DNA of 64,000 nt, taken from positions 1 through 64,000 of the forward strand of contig NZ_BSEJ01000006.1 of assembly GCF_027921765.1 (NCBI RefSeq), in the 5' to 3' direction. Source of the stretch: Microbacterium barkeri (lineage in GTDB: Bacteria > Actinomycetota > Actinomycetes > Actinomycetales > Microbacteriaceae). The translations under genes and the position numbers were made by a program. Shown here piece by piece: positions 49,692 to 58,707 of this stretch (positions within the stretch are counted from its first letter, which is position 1; the number at the start of each line of letters is the position of its first letter). The notes under the pieces were generated by a model. That model saw nothing but the letters and a program-made list of their open reading frames with translations. It was not told where the DNA came from and did no database searches.

Positions 49692-51365
49692 TCAGCCGTT
49701 CTGCTCCGCGAAGCGCTCGCGCGCGCCGTCGATGAGATCGACATAGGTCTGCAGGCCGGCGGCCTCCAGCTCCGCGACGTACGCGTCCCATTCGGAGAGG
49801 TCGCGGTCTCCGAGGATGAACTGCAGCGTCGCGGTGCGGACCGCGTCAGAGAGCGGCGTCGACAGGAGCGACGCCTGCTCGAGCTCGGCCTCGTCGAGCG
49901 GGGCAGGCGGGTTCGGGTCGCGCGGTGTCCGCGTCGACAGGACGGTGTCGATGTACTCGACGAACTGCGGTGCGTTGTACGACTCCTTGAGCTCTCGCGA
50001 CTCGGTTGATCCCGCGAGCACATCGTTGCCCCATCCGAGATCCTTCTTGATGTCGGTCGCGCCGTCGGGGTTGATGTTGAAGTCGTCGTACGAGAACTCG
50101 GGCTTCAGGGTGATCGTGCCGTCGGCCGCCTTGTCGTAGGTCTCTCCCTCGACGCCCCAGCGGAGCAGCTCGCGCGCCTCGGGGTTGTAGTAGAGCCAGT
50201 CGAGGAACTGCAGCGTCGCGATGAAGTTCGGCGACTCCGCGATGTCGGCGCTCAGCATGAACCCGTTCCAGAAGTTGCGCGGCTCGACGACCATGCCCGC
50301 CTCTCCGCCAGGGGGCGCGAGCTGGACCAGCTCGTAGTCGGTCACGCCGGCCGCGTCGAGGGCCGCCGCGAACTCGTTCACCGTGCCGTTCGAGCCGGAG
50401 GCGGCGAAGACCTGGTTGTTCGCGATCTTCTCCGCGACGTTCGCCGCGCCGCCGCCCGCGTCAGCCGCCGTGAACGACTCGGTGTCGAGCAGGTCGGCCT
50501 CGACGAGCCCGTGGAAGTACTCGACCATCGAGCGGTAGCCCTCGGACGTGCCGGCGTACTCGAGCTCGCCCTTCTCCTCGTTCCAGATCGTGCCGTCGCC
50601 GAAGCCCCATCCGGCCTGCGTGCCGAACGCGTGGGCCGCGTAGTTGAGCATCGACTGGCCCTCGAAGCCGTCGGCCAGGGGCTTCGAGTCGGGGTACTTC
50701 TCCTTGATGAGCTCGAGGCCCGTGCGGAGGTCCTCCCAGGTCTCGGGCGCCGGAGCGCCGACCTCGTCGAACACGTCCTTGCGGATGATGAGCGTGAAGA
50801 CCGGGACCGAGACCTCCTGCAGGCCCGGCAGCATGTAGTACTTGCCGTCGGACTGCTTGAGCCGCTCGACCATCGCGCCGAGGTCCCACTCCTCGACGTA
50901 CTTCTGGAAGTTCGGCATGTACTCGACGTAGTCGCTGATGGGGAGGACGGCGCCCGACGAGACGAACGGCTCCTCCTCGCCCGTGTAGACGAGCGGGATG
51001 ACCGTGGGGGCGTCGCCGGCCGAGATGAGCAGGCTGCGCTTCTCGGTCGCGTCGCTGAACGGGATGTGGGTGAGGTCGATCGAGACGCCTGTCCGCTCCT
51101 CGATGACGTCGAAGATCTGCCAGTCGTCGGTGACCGGCACCTCGGGCCAGTCGGTCCAGAGCATCGAGAGGTCGAACGGCTCCGTCGCCGTGAACTGCTC
51201 GTCGGCGGCGAAGTCCTCCATCGCCCCGACCGACTGCGCATCGACATCGACTTCGGCGGCGTCTCCGCCCTCTGCCGTGCAGGCGCTCGTCGCGACGAGG
51301 CCGGCCACCACCCCCGCTGCTGCGACTGCGCGGACCCACGTTGTCCGGCGCGTGGAACGAACCAT
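49692..51365 (-). CDS. ABC sugar-binding lipoprotein (LplA type)
   Basis: 557 residues with signal peptide and lipobox TSAC. The length and motifs (FDLSMLWTDWPE, FEGQSMLNYAAHAFG, QFLDWLYYNPEARELLRWG) fit the large binding proteins paired with LplB/LplC permeases. It heads the xylan operon; GAGGAG precedes the ATG. Confidence 0.92.
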   Translation of the reverse strand: MVRSTRRTTWVRAVAAAGVVAGLVATSACTAEGGDAAEVDVDAQSVGAMEDFAADEQFTATEPFDLSMLWTDWPEVPVTDDWQIFDVIEERTGVSIDLTHIPFSDATEKRSLLISAGDAPTVIPLVYTGEEEPFVSSGAVLPISDYVEYMPNFQKYVEEWDLGAMVERLKQSDGKYYMLPGLQEVSVPVFTLIIRKDVFDEVGAPAPETWEDLRTGLELIKEKYPDSKPLADGFEGQSMLNYAAHAFGTQAGWGFGDGTIWNEEKGELEYAGTSEGYRSMVEYFHGLVEADLLDTESFTAADAGGGAANVAEKIANNQVFAASGSNGTVNEFAAALDAAGVTDYELVQLAPPGGEAGMVVEPRNFWNGFMLSADIAESPNFIATLQFLDWLYYNPEARELLRWGVEGETYDKAADGTITLKPEFSYDDFNINPDGATDIKKDLGWGNDVLAGSTESRELKESYNAPQFVEYIDTVLSTRTPRDPNPPAPLDEAELEQASLLSTPLSDAVRTATLQFILGDRDLSEWDAYVAELEAAGLQTYVDLIDGARERFAEQNG

Positions 51366-51402
51366 GATTCTCCTCTTCGAGATCGGCTGCTGTGCTCGCG
51401 GC

Positions 51403-51467
51403 TCCGAAACTTTCGGAAGCGACTTCGAGACTTTCTGAAGAGTAGGGCGGGCCCGAAACGTTGTCAA
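51403..51467 (-). promoter_or_regulatory. Promoter and LacI operators of the xylan operon
   Basis: Minus strand -35 TTGACA (51467-51462), 17 bases, -10 TACTCT (51444-51439). Downstream are the palindrome TCCGAAACTTTCGGA (51403-51417) and an imperfect copy TTCGAGACTTTCTGAA (51424-51439) over the -10; a half site CCGAAACGTT lies in the spacer. Confidence 0.8.
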
Positions 51468-51521
51468 TAGCCACAATTAGGAGGTCTTGCGGGGCGGCAG
51501 CGGGAGCGCCATCCTTTCGCC

Positions 51522-51725
51522 ATGACACGCGGAGCACTCGATGAAGAGCATGAGGTCGCGGAGATCACGCAGCGCCTCGCGGCGCGCTTCCCCACGCTGA
51601 CCGTCGACGCCGTCGCGACGGCGGTCGACGAAGCACGACATCGCTTCGACGACGCGCGGGTGCGCGACTTCGTGCCCGTACTCATCGAGCGCGAGGCACG
51701 AGCCCGCCTCGAGCATCCGGCGTGA
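51522..51725 (+). CDS. Small three-helix-bundle domain protein
   Basis: 67 residues, helical and charged (EVAEITQRLAARFPTLTVDAV, VRDFVPVLIEREARARL). Such small helical dimerisation proteins are common in actinobacteria and have no known function. It is the outer neighbour of the left 18-bp repeat. Confidence 0.7.
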   Translation: MTRGALDEEHEVAEITQRLAARFPTLTVDAVATAVDEARHRFDDARVRDFVPVLIEREARARLEHPA

Positions 51726-51730
51726 CACGG

Positions 51731-51748
51731 GGTCGACAGTGTCCGGGG
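51731..51748. repeat. 18-bp direct repeat, left copy
   Basis: GGTCGACAGTGTCCGGGG, identical to 54978-54995. The two copies bracket the LysR-transporter-hydrolase genes. Confidence 0.85.
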
Positions 51749-51773
51749 CGGCGTCGCGGGGATCGCCCGACCG

Positions 51774-52679
51774 TCACCCCAGCACGAGCCCGGGATGGCA
51801 CGCGGCGAAGGCGTCGCGCACCAACTCGCGCAGCACCGATACCCGCGACGGGTGCGGGTGATGCTGCCGCTCGCCGATGCCGGTCTCGACCGGCGGCGGA
51901 CCCTCATGGATCCGCAGCACTCGGACCTCAGGGAAGCGAGCGAGCATCGTCGCGCTGACCACGAGCTCAGGCACCAGCGCGACGCCGGCGCCGATCGCGG
52001 CCATCCCCACAAGGCTGTCGGAACTCGCGCTCTCGAACGCGATGTCGATGTCTCCCATCGCGGCGAGGAAGCCGGACAGGTGCGTGCGCACCCCTCCCGC
52101 CTTCGGGAGGAGAAGCGCACGCTTCGCCAGATCTGCCGCGGAGAGGACGTCCCGATCGCCGCGGAACGCTGCAGCGCCCGCCACGGCGACGATGTCGCAC
52201 CGGAGGATCGGCGAGTAGGCCATCGCGGACGTGGCTGCCGTCGACGCTAGCGCGACGACATCCACGAGCCCGCGCGCGAGCAGCGCGCCGAGCTCACCCG
52301 ATGACGCCTCCACGAGACGCGGCGCCGGGTCGAGAGCGCGCGCCGCTGCAAGCTCGAGCACCATGGGGAAGAGCTCTCGAGCCAGGGTCGGTGCCGCGCC
52401 GAGGGTGAGCGGGGCGGCACCGTCGGCTCCCTGCGCAACGTCGAGAGCGCGTGCGTAGGAATGGACGATCGTCCGAGCCTGAGGCAGGAATCGCCGCCCC
52501 GCCTCGGTGGGTTCGATGGGCGAGCGCCCGCGATCGAATATGGCGAAGCCGAGCTCGCCCTCGATGCGCTTGACGAGTTGGCTCATCGCCGACTGCGTGA
52601 TGTGGAGGTTCCCGGCCGCGCGCGTGAAGCTGCGCTCGTCCGCGATCGCGACAAGCACCTCAAGGTGACGGATATCCAC
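51774..52679 (-). CDS. LysR-family regulator
   Basis: 301 residues. HTH HLEVLVAIADERSFTRAAGNLHITQSAMSQLVKRIEGELG at the N-terminus, then the inducer-binding fold. It is divergent from the YfcC transporter-hydrolase pair with paired inverted repeats between, the normal LysR layout. Confidence 0.9.
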   Translation of the reverse strand: MDIRHLEVLVAIADERSFTRAAGNLHITQSAMSQLVKRIEGELGFAIFDRGRSPIEPTEAGRRFLPQARTIVHSYARALDVAQGADGAAPLTLGAAPTLARELFPMVLELAAARALDPAPRLVEASSGELGALLARGLVDVVALASTAATSAMAYSPILRCDIVAVAGAAAFRGDRDVLSAADLAKRALLLPKAGGVRTHLSGFLAAMGDIDIAFESASSDSLVGMAAIGAGVALVPELVVSATMLARFPEVRVLRIHEGPPPVETGIGERQHHPHPSRVSVLRELVRDAFAACHPGLVLG

Positions 52680-52696
52680 GGCATCATCATGTCTCG

Positions 52697-52733
52697 GTTA
52701 TGAGAGGGATAACAACATTAGCCATTCCTTGTT
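52697..52733. promoter_or_regulatory. LysR binding-site candidates
   Basis: GTTAT-N7-ATAAC (52697-52713) and AACAA-N13-TTGTT (52711-52733) overlap in the divergent intergenic region. LysR proteins usually bind such interrupted dyads. Confidence 0.55.
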
Positions 52734-52778
52734 CGGAGCGTCCCCGACAAGCTGGGACGGACCACAGAAGACAACGGA

Positions 52779-54164
52779 GTGACTGTGACTGCTACCCACA
52801 CCCAGATCCGGACACGGCGCTGGACGCCGGATGTCCTGACGATCCTGCTCGCGATCCTCGCCCTGTGCGCGATCGCGACATACGTTGTCCCCGCCGGGAA
52901 GTTCCAGACCGACGAGCACGGCATCATCCTCCCCGGCACGTTCGAGATCATCCCGAGCACTCCGGTCAACCCCATGGCAGTCCTCACCAGCCTGCATACG
53001 GGGCTGGTCGAGTCCGCGCCCATCATCTTCGGCATCCTGTTCACCGGCGGGGCACTGGCCGTGCTCGACTCGCGCGGAGCGCTCACGCTCGTGGTGCAGC
53101 GCCTAGCATCCCGATCCGGATCGAATCGCTACCTCGTGGCGAGCGCGGTCATGCTCTTCTTCGGCGTCTGCAGCGCGCTCGGAACGATCACGTCCGAAGT
53201 CATCGCCTTCCTCCCGCTGGCTCTGGTCCTCGCGAGGGCGCTCGAGATCTCACGGCTCACGGCGGTCATGACGCTGATGCTGCCCGCGTCCATCGGATAT
53301 GCGGCATCCTTCCTGAATCCCTCTTCCCTGGCGCTGGCCCAGACGATTGCGGGACTCCCGCTCTTCTCCGGCGCGCTGTTCCGCGTGGTCCTGTTCGGCA
53401 CCCTCCAGGTCGTGACGATGGCGTTCGTACTGTGGCGCATTCGGCGCGAGACGCGCGAGACCGGGTTCGCCGCGGACGAAGGCGACCTCGCCGTCCACGC
53501 GGATCGGCCGTTCCCACCGTTCGGATGGCGTCACGTCCTCGCACTGGCCGCCTTCGTCGCGTGCCTCGCCCTGTTCGTGACGGGAACGGTCCTGTACGGC
53601 TGGGGAGTAGGCGAGATGGCTGCCTGCTTCGTGTTGTCCGCTGTCCTGGTGACTGCGATCTTCGGCATCCCCATGCGAGAGGTGCACGACACCTTCATCG
53701 GCGGCATGCGCGACCTGATGTGGGTGGTCCTCGTGATCGGAACCGCGCGTGCGATCGCGGTCGTCCTGAGCGATGGTCAGATCCTCGACACGATCGTGTC
53801 CGCCCTCGGCACGCTCGCCGACGGGCTCTCGCCGATCGGAAGCGCACTGGCACTGACAGTCGGCGGAGGGATCATCAATTTCTTCATCGGATCGGGCACG
53901 GGGCAGGCGGCGCTCACGATGCCGATCATCGCGCCGCTGACCGATGTCATGGGCATCACTCGTCAGGTCGGCGTCCTGAGCTTCCAGCTCGGCGACGGCA
54001 TCACCAACCTCGTCTACCCCACTTCCTCGGTTCTCGTGGCCGGGCTCGCGACGGCGGGGGTCTCGTTCGGGCGCTGGTTCCGGGAAGCCGGGTGGTACCT
54101 GCTGACCCTCGTCATCATCGCGATCGCCGCGATGACCATCGCCGTCCTGATCGGATACAACTGA
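52779..54164 (+). CDS. YfcC-family (C4-dicarboxylate/basic amino acid type) transporter
   Basis: 461 residues with about 12 predicted helices. YVVPAGKF and the GGGIINFFIGSGTGQAALTMPIIAPLTD segment are typical of YfcC/DcuC-like carriers. GTG start; a second GTG two codons later also has a GGAG site. One base separates it from the next GTG. Cargo may be a peptide-like or acylated amino-acid substrate of the hydrolase. Confidence 0.82.
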   Translation: MTVTATHTQIRTRRWTPDVLTILLAILALCAIATYVVPAGKFQTDEHGIILPGTFEIIPSTPVNPMAVLTSLHTGLVESAPIIFGILFTGGALAVLDSRGALTLVVQRLASRSGSNRYLVASAVMLFFGVCSALGTITSEVIAFLPLALVLARALEISRLTAVMTLMLPASIGYAASFLNPSSLALAQTIAGLPLFSGALFRVVLFGTLQVVTMAFVLWRIRRETRETGFAADEGDLAVHADRPFPPFGWRHVLALAAFVACLALFVTGTVLYGWGVGEMAACFVLSAVLVTAIFGIPMREVHDTFIGGMRDLMWVVLVIGTARAIAVVLSDGQILDTIVSALGTLADGLSPIGSALALTVGGGIINFFIGSGTGQAALTMPIIAPLTDVMGITRQVGVLSFQLGDGITNLVYPTSSVLVAGLATAGVSFGRWFREAGWYLLTLVIIAIAAMTIAVLIGYN

Positions 54165-54165
54165 C

Positions 54166-54972
54166 GTGAACGAACGACTCCCTCTTCGCGAGAGCTCCTC
54201 GCATGCCTTCGTCGAGCTCTACTCGGGCCTCACGCACCGCCAGTTCGGGGACGCGGGGCTCTTCCCCGGCGGGCAGACTCTCCAGTTCGATCTGCTCAAG
54301 CCCGGCACCGACGGAGACGTGCCGCTGGTCGTCTTCGTCAAGGGCGGCGGACTGCTGAACAATCACCGCTCACGCTACCTTCCCGCCCTCGTCGACCTCG
54401 CCGAAGCCGGCGTCGCCGTCGCGAGCGTGGAATACCGCACGAGCAACCAGACGGGTTTCGCCGGAAGCCTCGATGACGTTGTGCACGCCGTGCACTACCT
54501 GCGCGCCCACGCAGGGCAACTCGGGATCGACCCCGAGCGAGTCGCGCTCTGGGGCAACTCAGCAGGCGCCACATTGGCGGTGCTCGCCGCGTCGACACTG
54601 CCCGACGGGACGGTGTCGGCCGTCGCGGGGTGGTACGGCGTCTACGACCCGGCCGCGGATCAGCGTTACCTCGAGCCCGACTCCCCGATGCGGCTCTCAC
54701 TGGGAGACCCCGCCGACGGCGGCTGGTTCCGTCCGTCGAGCTTCGTGCGCCCCGGGATGCCGCCGGTGCAGCTGATCCACGGGACGGACGACGCAACGGT
54801 CGACTGCGCGCAGAGTCAGGCGCTGGCAGAGGAACTGGCTCGCCAGGGCGTGCCCCACGATCTCCTCATCGTCGATGGCGGCACCCATAGCTTCGCGCAG
54901 TTCTGCACGCGCACAGACGCTCTCGCGCGCACCCGCGAGTTCCTCCTCGCGCACCTCACGGGCTCTCGCTGA
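54166..54972 (+). CDS. Alpha/beta hydrolase (carboxylesterase type)
   Basis: 268 residues. Nucleophile Ser132 in GNSAG, oxyanion-hole GGG at 60-62, acid Asp208/209 in GTDD and base His241 in GTHS. It resembles BD-FAE-like small esterases. The GTG start is one base after the transporter stop, so they are coupled; it presumably hydrolyses what the transporter brings in. Confidence 0.87.
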   Translation: MNERLPLRESSSHAFVELYSGLTHRQFGDAGLFPGGQTLQFDLLKPGTDGDVPLVVFVKGGGLLNNHRSRYLPALVDLAEAGVAVASVEYRTSNQTGFAGSLDDVVHAVHYLRAHAGQLGIDPERVALWGNSAGATLAVLAASTLPDGTVSAVAGWYGVYDPAADQRYLEPDSPMRLSLGDPADGGWFRPSSFVRPGMPPVQLIHGTDDATVDCAQSQALAEELARQGVPHDLLIVDGGTHSFAQFCTRTDALARTREFLLAHLTGSR

Positions 54973-54977
54973 CGCAG

Positions 54978-54995
54978 GGTCGACAGTGTCCGGGG
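54978..54995. repeat. 18-bp direct repeat, right copy
   Basis: Exact copy of 51731-51748, six bases after the hydrolase stop and just before the nuclease gene. Confidence 0.85.
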
Positions 54996-55014
54996 TCCGC
55001 GCGAGACTGCTCGC

Positions 55015-55809
55015 GTGACCTCAGACGGCTATGCGTCCGACTTCCTCGACATCGATCTCCCCCTTCCCGCGCCCGACCCGGCTCGCGCCATCAGCGAGCT
55101 GGCCTATCCGCGGTTCTCCGTCCTCCTCGACACCGATCGCCGGCTGGCGGCGGTCACCGCCGTGAACATCGACGGCGCTCAGCTGCAGGATCTGCGCCGC
55201 AGCGGCGAGTGGCGCCTCGATCCGCGCGTGCCCGAGCGTGAGCAGACCGGGCCCGCGGTGTATGCCGGCAACGACCTCGATCGCGGGCACCTCGTCCGCC
55301 GCCGAGACCCCGGCTGGGGCTCGATGAACGACGCGCGCGCCGCGATGGAGGCGACGTTCTTCTACACGAACGCCGCGCCCCAGGCCGCGGGCTTCAACCA
55401 GTCGAAGGAGCTCTGGCTCGGCCTCGAGGACCACGTGCTCGCGTACGCCGAGACGACCGATCAGCGGCTGTCGGTCTTCACCGCCCCGGTGCTCGACCGC
55501 GACGATCCGCCCTATCGCGGCATCCGGGTGCCGCTGCGCTTCTGGAAGATCGCCGCGTGGCGCACGGACAGCGGGCTCGCGGCGACCGGTTTCGTGCTCG
55601 ACCAGACCGACCTCGTCGACACGAGCGGGGGCCGGTTCGCGACGCCGCCGCTCGGCGCGTTCCGCACGTTCCAGGTGCCGATCGCCGACATCGCCGAACT
55701 CGCGGAGCTCGACCTCGGGCTGCTGCCGACCGCCGACGTGCTCGATCGCCCCGAGGTGCGGGCGAGCGGATGGCGCGCGCTGAGCTCGCGGGAGGACGTC
55801 ATCGTGTGA
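55015..55809 (+). CDS. DNA/RNA non-specific endonuclease
   Basis: 264 residues of the beta-beta-alpha metal nuclease family. DRGH at 89-92 supplies the catalytic His92, and TNAAPQAAGFNQ with Asn128 the metal ligand. No signal peptide was seen. A GTG start is used. It may have stood directly beside the small helical gene at 51522 before the LysR module was inserted. Confidence 0.88.
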   Translation: MTSDGYASDFLDIDLPLPAPDPARAISELAYPRFSVLLDTDRRLAAVTAVNIDGAQLQDLRRSGEWRLDPRVPEREQTGPAVYAGNDLDRGHLVRRRDPGWGSMNDARAAMEATFFYTNAAPQAAGFNQSKELWLGLEDHVLAYAETTDQRLSVFTAPVLDRDDPPYRGIRVPLRFWKIAAWRTDSGLAATGFVLDQTDLVDTSGGRFATPPLGAFRTFQVPIADIAELAELDLGLLPTADVLDRPEVRASGWRALSSREDVIV

Positions 55810-55836
55810 GGGGGGAGGGCTGAGTGGCCGCGTGAC

Positions 55837-57045
55837 CTACCGAATCCGCTGGTCGAAGGCGTCTTGCGCAGCCTCGACGAGTTCGGGGCGCTCGAAGGCG
55901 ACAAGGGCAGTCGCTGCGAGGAGCAGCGCTCCGTCGAGGACGACGCCCTCCGCTGCCTCCCCGTCCGCCGCCGCAGCGAAATCGTGCGAATGGGGCGTGG
56001 CGTCGCGGTCGAGCAGGAGCACCGGATGGATCGCGGGCACCACCTGGCTGACGTTCCCCATGTCGGTCGACCCCTTCGTGGGCGGGGTCGCTTCCGGCAC
56101 GCGACCCAGGCCGCGCATGGCCGCGTCGGCGAGCGCGCCCAGCACGGAGTTCGTGATGAGCGAGTGGTAGGCGGGGGTGTTCTCGGCGATCTCGACCGAG
56201 CACCCGGTCGCGATCGCCGCGCCTTCGAAGCAGGCGGTGACCCGCGGAACCAGGTCGTCCATGAGATGCGCGCGTGTCTCGGAACGCACGAAGACCCGCA
56301 GTGCGGATCGCTCGGGGATGATGTTCGGCGCCTGCCCACCGTCCGTGATGATCCCGTGCACGCGGTCGCTGGGCAGCATCTGCTGTCGCAGGAGTCCGAT
56401 GGCTGAGAGCGCGAGCGTGGCTGCATCGAGCGCGTTGACGCCCAGCTCGGGGCTCACAGCGGCGTGCGCGGCGCGTCCGGTGAAGGTGACGTCAAGCGCC
56501 ACCCGGGAGAGCGTGAAGTTCACGACGGAATCCTCATTGGAGGGATGGATCATGATCGCGGCATCGATGCCGTCGAGGACGCCGCCCTCGATCATGGGGA
56601 CCTTCCCCGCGGCTCCTTCCTCGCCGGGGCTCCCCACGACCACGACATGTGCTCTCGTCGACGAGCCCTCCAGAGCGTCCTTAAGGGCGAGCCCCGCGCC
56701 GAGACCCGCAGCCGCGATGAGGTTGTGCCCGCATCCGTGGCCGATGCCCTCGAGCGCGTCGTACTCGCAGAAGACCGCGATCCGCGGCGCCGGCTCGTCC
56801 TCCGCCGCGGAGGACCATCGCGCCACGAAAGCGGTGTCGAGCCCTGCGAACCCTCGTTGCACGGCGAAACCGGCCGTCTCGAGCTCGCGACTGAGCCGCT
56901 CTGCGGCATGCACCTCGGTGAAGCGGATCTCCGGGTGCGCGTGGATGTCGGCCGCGACATCGACGAGCAGGTCTCGTCGGGCGTGGACCAGCGGGCGGAG
57001 GCGCTTTAGGGCGCCCGCGATGTCGGAGGTATCTGGCTGTGTCAT
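55837..57045 (-). CDS. M20-family amidohydrolase (AbgB-like)
   Basis: 402 residues. GHGCGHN and GSPGEEGAAGK hold the metal-binding His and Glu residues of M20 peptidases; the inserted dimerisation lid begins near FTGRAAHAAVSPELG. The family cleaves N-acyl or p-aminobenzoyl amino acids. It is downstream of an AbgT transporter on the same strand, as in E. coli abgBT. The longer open frame is read-through of the transporter gene. Confidence 0.9.
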   Translation of the reverse strand: MTQPDTSDIAGALKRLRPLVHARRDLLVDVAADIHAHPEIRFTEVHAAERLSRELETAGFAVQRGFAGLDTAFVARWSSAAEDEPAPRIAVFCEYDALEGIGHGCGHNLIAAAGLGAGLALKDALEGSSTRAHVVVVGSPGEEGAAGKVPMIEGGVLDGIDAAIMIHPSNEDSVVNFTLSRVALDVTFTGRAAHAAVSPELGVNALDAATLALSAIGLLRQQMLPSDRVHGIITDGGQAPNIIPERSALRVFVRSETRAHLMDDLVPRVTACFEGAAIATGCSVEIAENTPAYHSLITNSVLGALADAAMRGLGRVPEATPPTKGSTDMGNVSQVVPAIHPVLLLDRDATPHSHDFAAAADGEAAEGVVLDGALLLAATALVAFERPELVEAAQDAFDQRIR

Positions 57046-57056
57046 GAGGAGTCCTC

Positions 57057-58607
57057 TCAGAGCATGAGCGAGTGGGAAGGGCCGACCGGGAGACCGAGAA
57101 GACCCCACGCGATGAACAGCAGGGTCCATGTGATCCAGACCGCGACGGTGAAGGGCAAGATGAGGCTGAACAGGGTTCCGAATCCCGCCTTCGGGGCATA
57201 CCGCTGCATCAGGCCGAGCACGACCGGCATCATCGGGTAGAAGGGCGAAAGGGGGTTCGTCGCGGAGTCGGTGATGCGGAACGCCGCCTGCACGTACGCC
57301 GGGTCGACTCCGCCGAGCATGAACATCGGGACGAAGATCGGCGCCAGCAGAGTCCACAGGGCCGAGCCGCTCGAGAGTAGGAGCGCGGGAACGATGACGA
57401 AGAGACTCAGGAGGACGAGCCCCCAGATCCCCTCGATGCCCGCAGCTGCCATCCCGTCGGCCCCGACCGTCGCCAGCACGATGCCGAGGTTCGTCCAGTC
57501 GAACCACGCGATCGCCTGCGCCGCCGCGAACATCACGACAATGAACGGGGCGAGTTCGCGCACCGAGTCGACCATCATCCTGGGGATGTCGTTCGCGCTC
57601 TTCAACGTGCCCGCCGTCACCCCGTACGAGACCGCCGTCGCCAGGAAGAAGAGCATGAGGAACAGCGGGAGGTTGCTCATGAACGGCGATCGGAGGATGG
57701 CGCCGCCCTCGCCGCGAAGCGGTGAGCCGGGCCAGAGGAGCGCGGTCGCGAAGAGGGCGATGGTGAGCGCACCCGCGAGGGCCGCTGCAACCAGCCCCTT
57801 CCGCTGAGCCGAGGTCATCGGCTCGAGGTCGGACGGGTCCGATACCCCCGAATAGGTGCCGAGTCGAGGCTCGACGTACACCTGGCAGACGATCGTGATG
57901 ACGACGGCGAGGACGATGGTCGACGCCGACATGAAGTACCAGTTCGACAGCACCGAGACGTGGGCATCGGGGTCGACGATCTGCGCCGCGGACGTCGTGA
58001 TCCCCGAGAGGAGCACGTCCGTCCCGGCAGGGACGAGGTTCGCGGAGAAGCCCGCAGCGACGGCCGAGAAGGACGCCACGAATCCGGCGAGCGGGTGGCG
58101 CCCCGCGGTCAGGAAGGCGGCAGCCGCGAGCGGCGGGAGGATGAGGCTCGCGGAATCCGACGCGAGGTTCCCCATCAGGCTCACGACCACCACGACGAAG
58201 GTCACCGCCCAGCGCGGCGCGGAGAGCACGGCCGCCCGCATGAACGCTTGCAGCATGCCAAGACGCTCGGCGACGCCGATGCCGAGCATCACCGTGATGA
58301 CGAGCCCGAATGGTGGGAAGAGGACGAAATTCTCGATCGCCGAACCGACGACGTATCCGAGGCCATCCACGGAGAGGATGCTCTGCACCGCGACCTCATC
58401 GCCGGTCGCCGGGTCGGTGGTCGTCACACCGAACGCCGCTGCCACGGCGGATGCGGCGGCGACAAGCCCGGCGACGATGAGGAAGAGGTAGAGGGGGTGC
58501 GGAAGCCTGTTCCCGACCCGCTCGATCGCACGAAGCACCCGTCCGCCGAGGCCTCTGGCATCGGCGAGGGTCATCACGGGATCCGTCTCGGAGGTTCTGA
58601 TCGTCAT
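57057..58607 (-). CDS. AbgT-family transporter
   Basis: 516 residues, about 12 helices, with AbgT segments MGNLASDSASLILPPLAA and SATNPLSPFYPMMPVVL. AGGAG precedes the ATG. It probably imports an aminobenzoyl-glutamate-like or acyl amino acid for the M20 enzyme; sulfonamide export is reported for some members. A divergent Lrp-type gene is the likely regulator. Confidence 0.92.
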   Translation of the reverse strand: MTIRTSETDPVMTLADARGLGGRVLRAIERVGNRLPHPLYLFLIVAGLVAAASAVAAAFGVTTTDPATGDEVAVQSILSVDGLGYVVGSAIENFVLFPPFGLVITVMLGIGVAERLGMLQAFMRAAVLSAPRWAVTFVVVVVSLMGNLASDSASLILPPLAAAAFLTAGRHPLAGFVASFSAVAAGFSANLVPAGTDVLLSGITTSAAQIVDPDAHVSVLSNWYFMSASTIVLAVVITIVCQVYVEPRLGTYSGVSDPSDLEPMTSAQRKGLVAAALAGALTIALFATALLWPGSPLRGEGGAILRSPFMSNLPLFLMLFFLATAVSYGVTAGTLKSANDIPRMMVDSVRELAPFIVVMFAAAQAIAWFDWTNLGIVLATVGADGMAAAGIEGIWGLVLLSLFVIVPALLLSSGSALWTLLAPIFVPMFMLGGVDPAYVQAAFRITDSATNPLSPFYPMMPVVLGLMQRYAPKAGFGTLFSLILPFTVAVWITWTLLFIAWGLLGLPVGPSHSLML

Positions 58608-58707
58608 GTCTGCTCCTGGTGTGAGAATGCCCCAATTGTCCGGATCCCCGTGTTTCGCCGCAGTTTCGTGATCGATCTGATCTGTCAAACCCATCTAGAG
58701 TCTCGAT

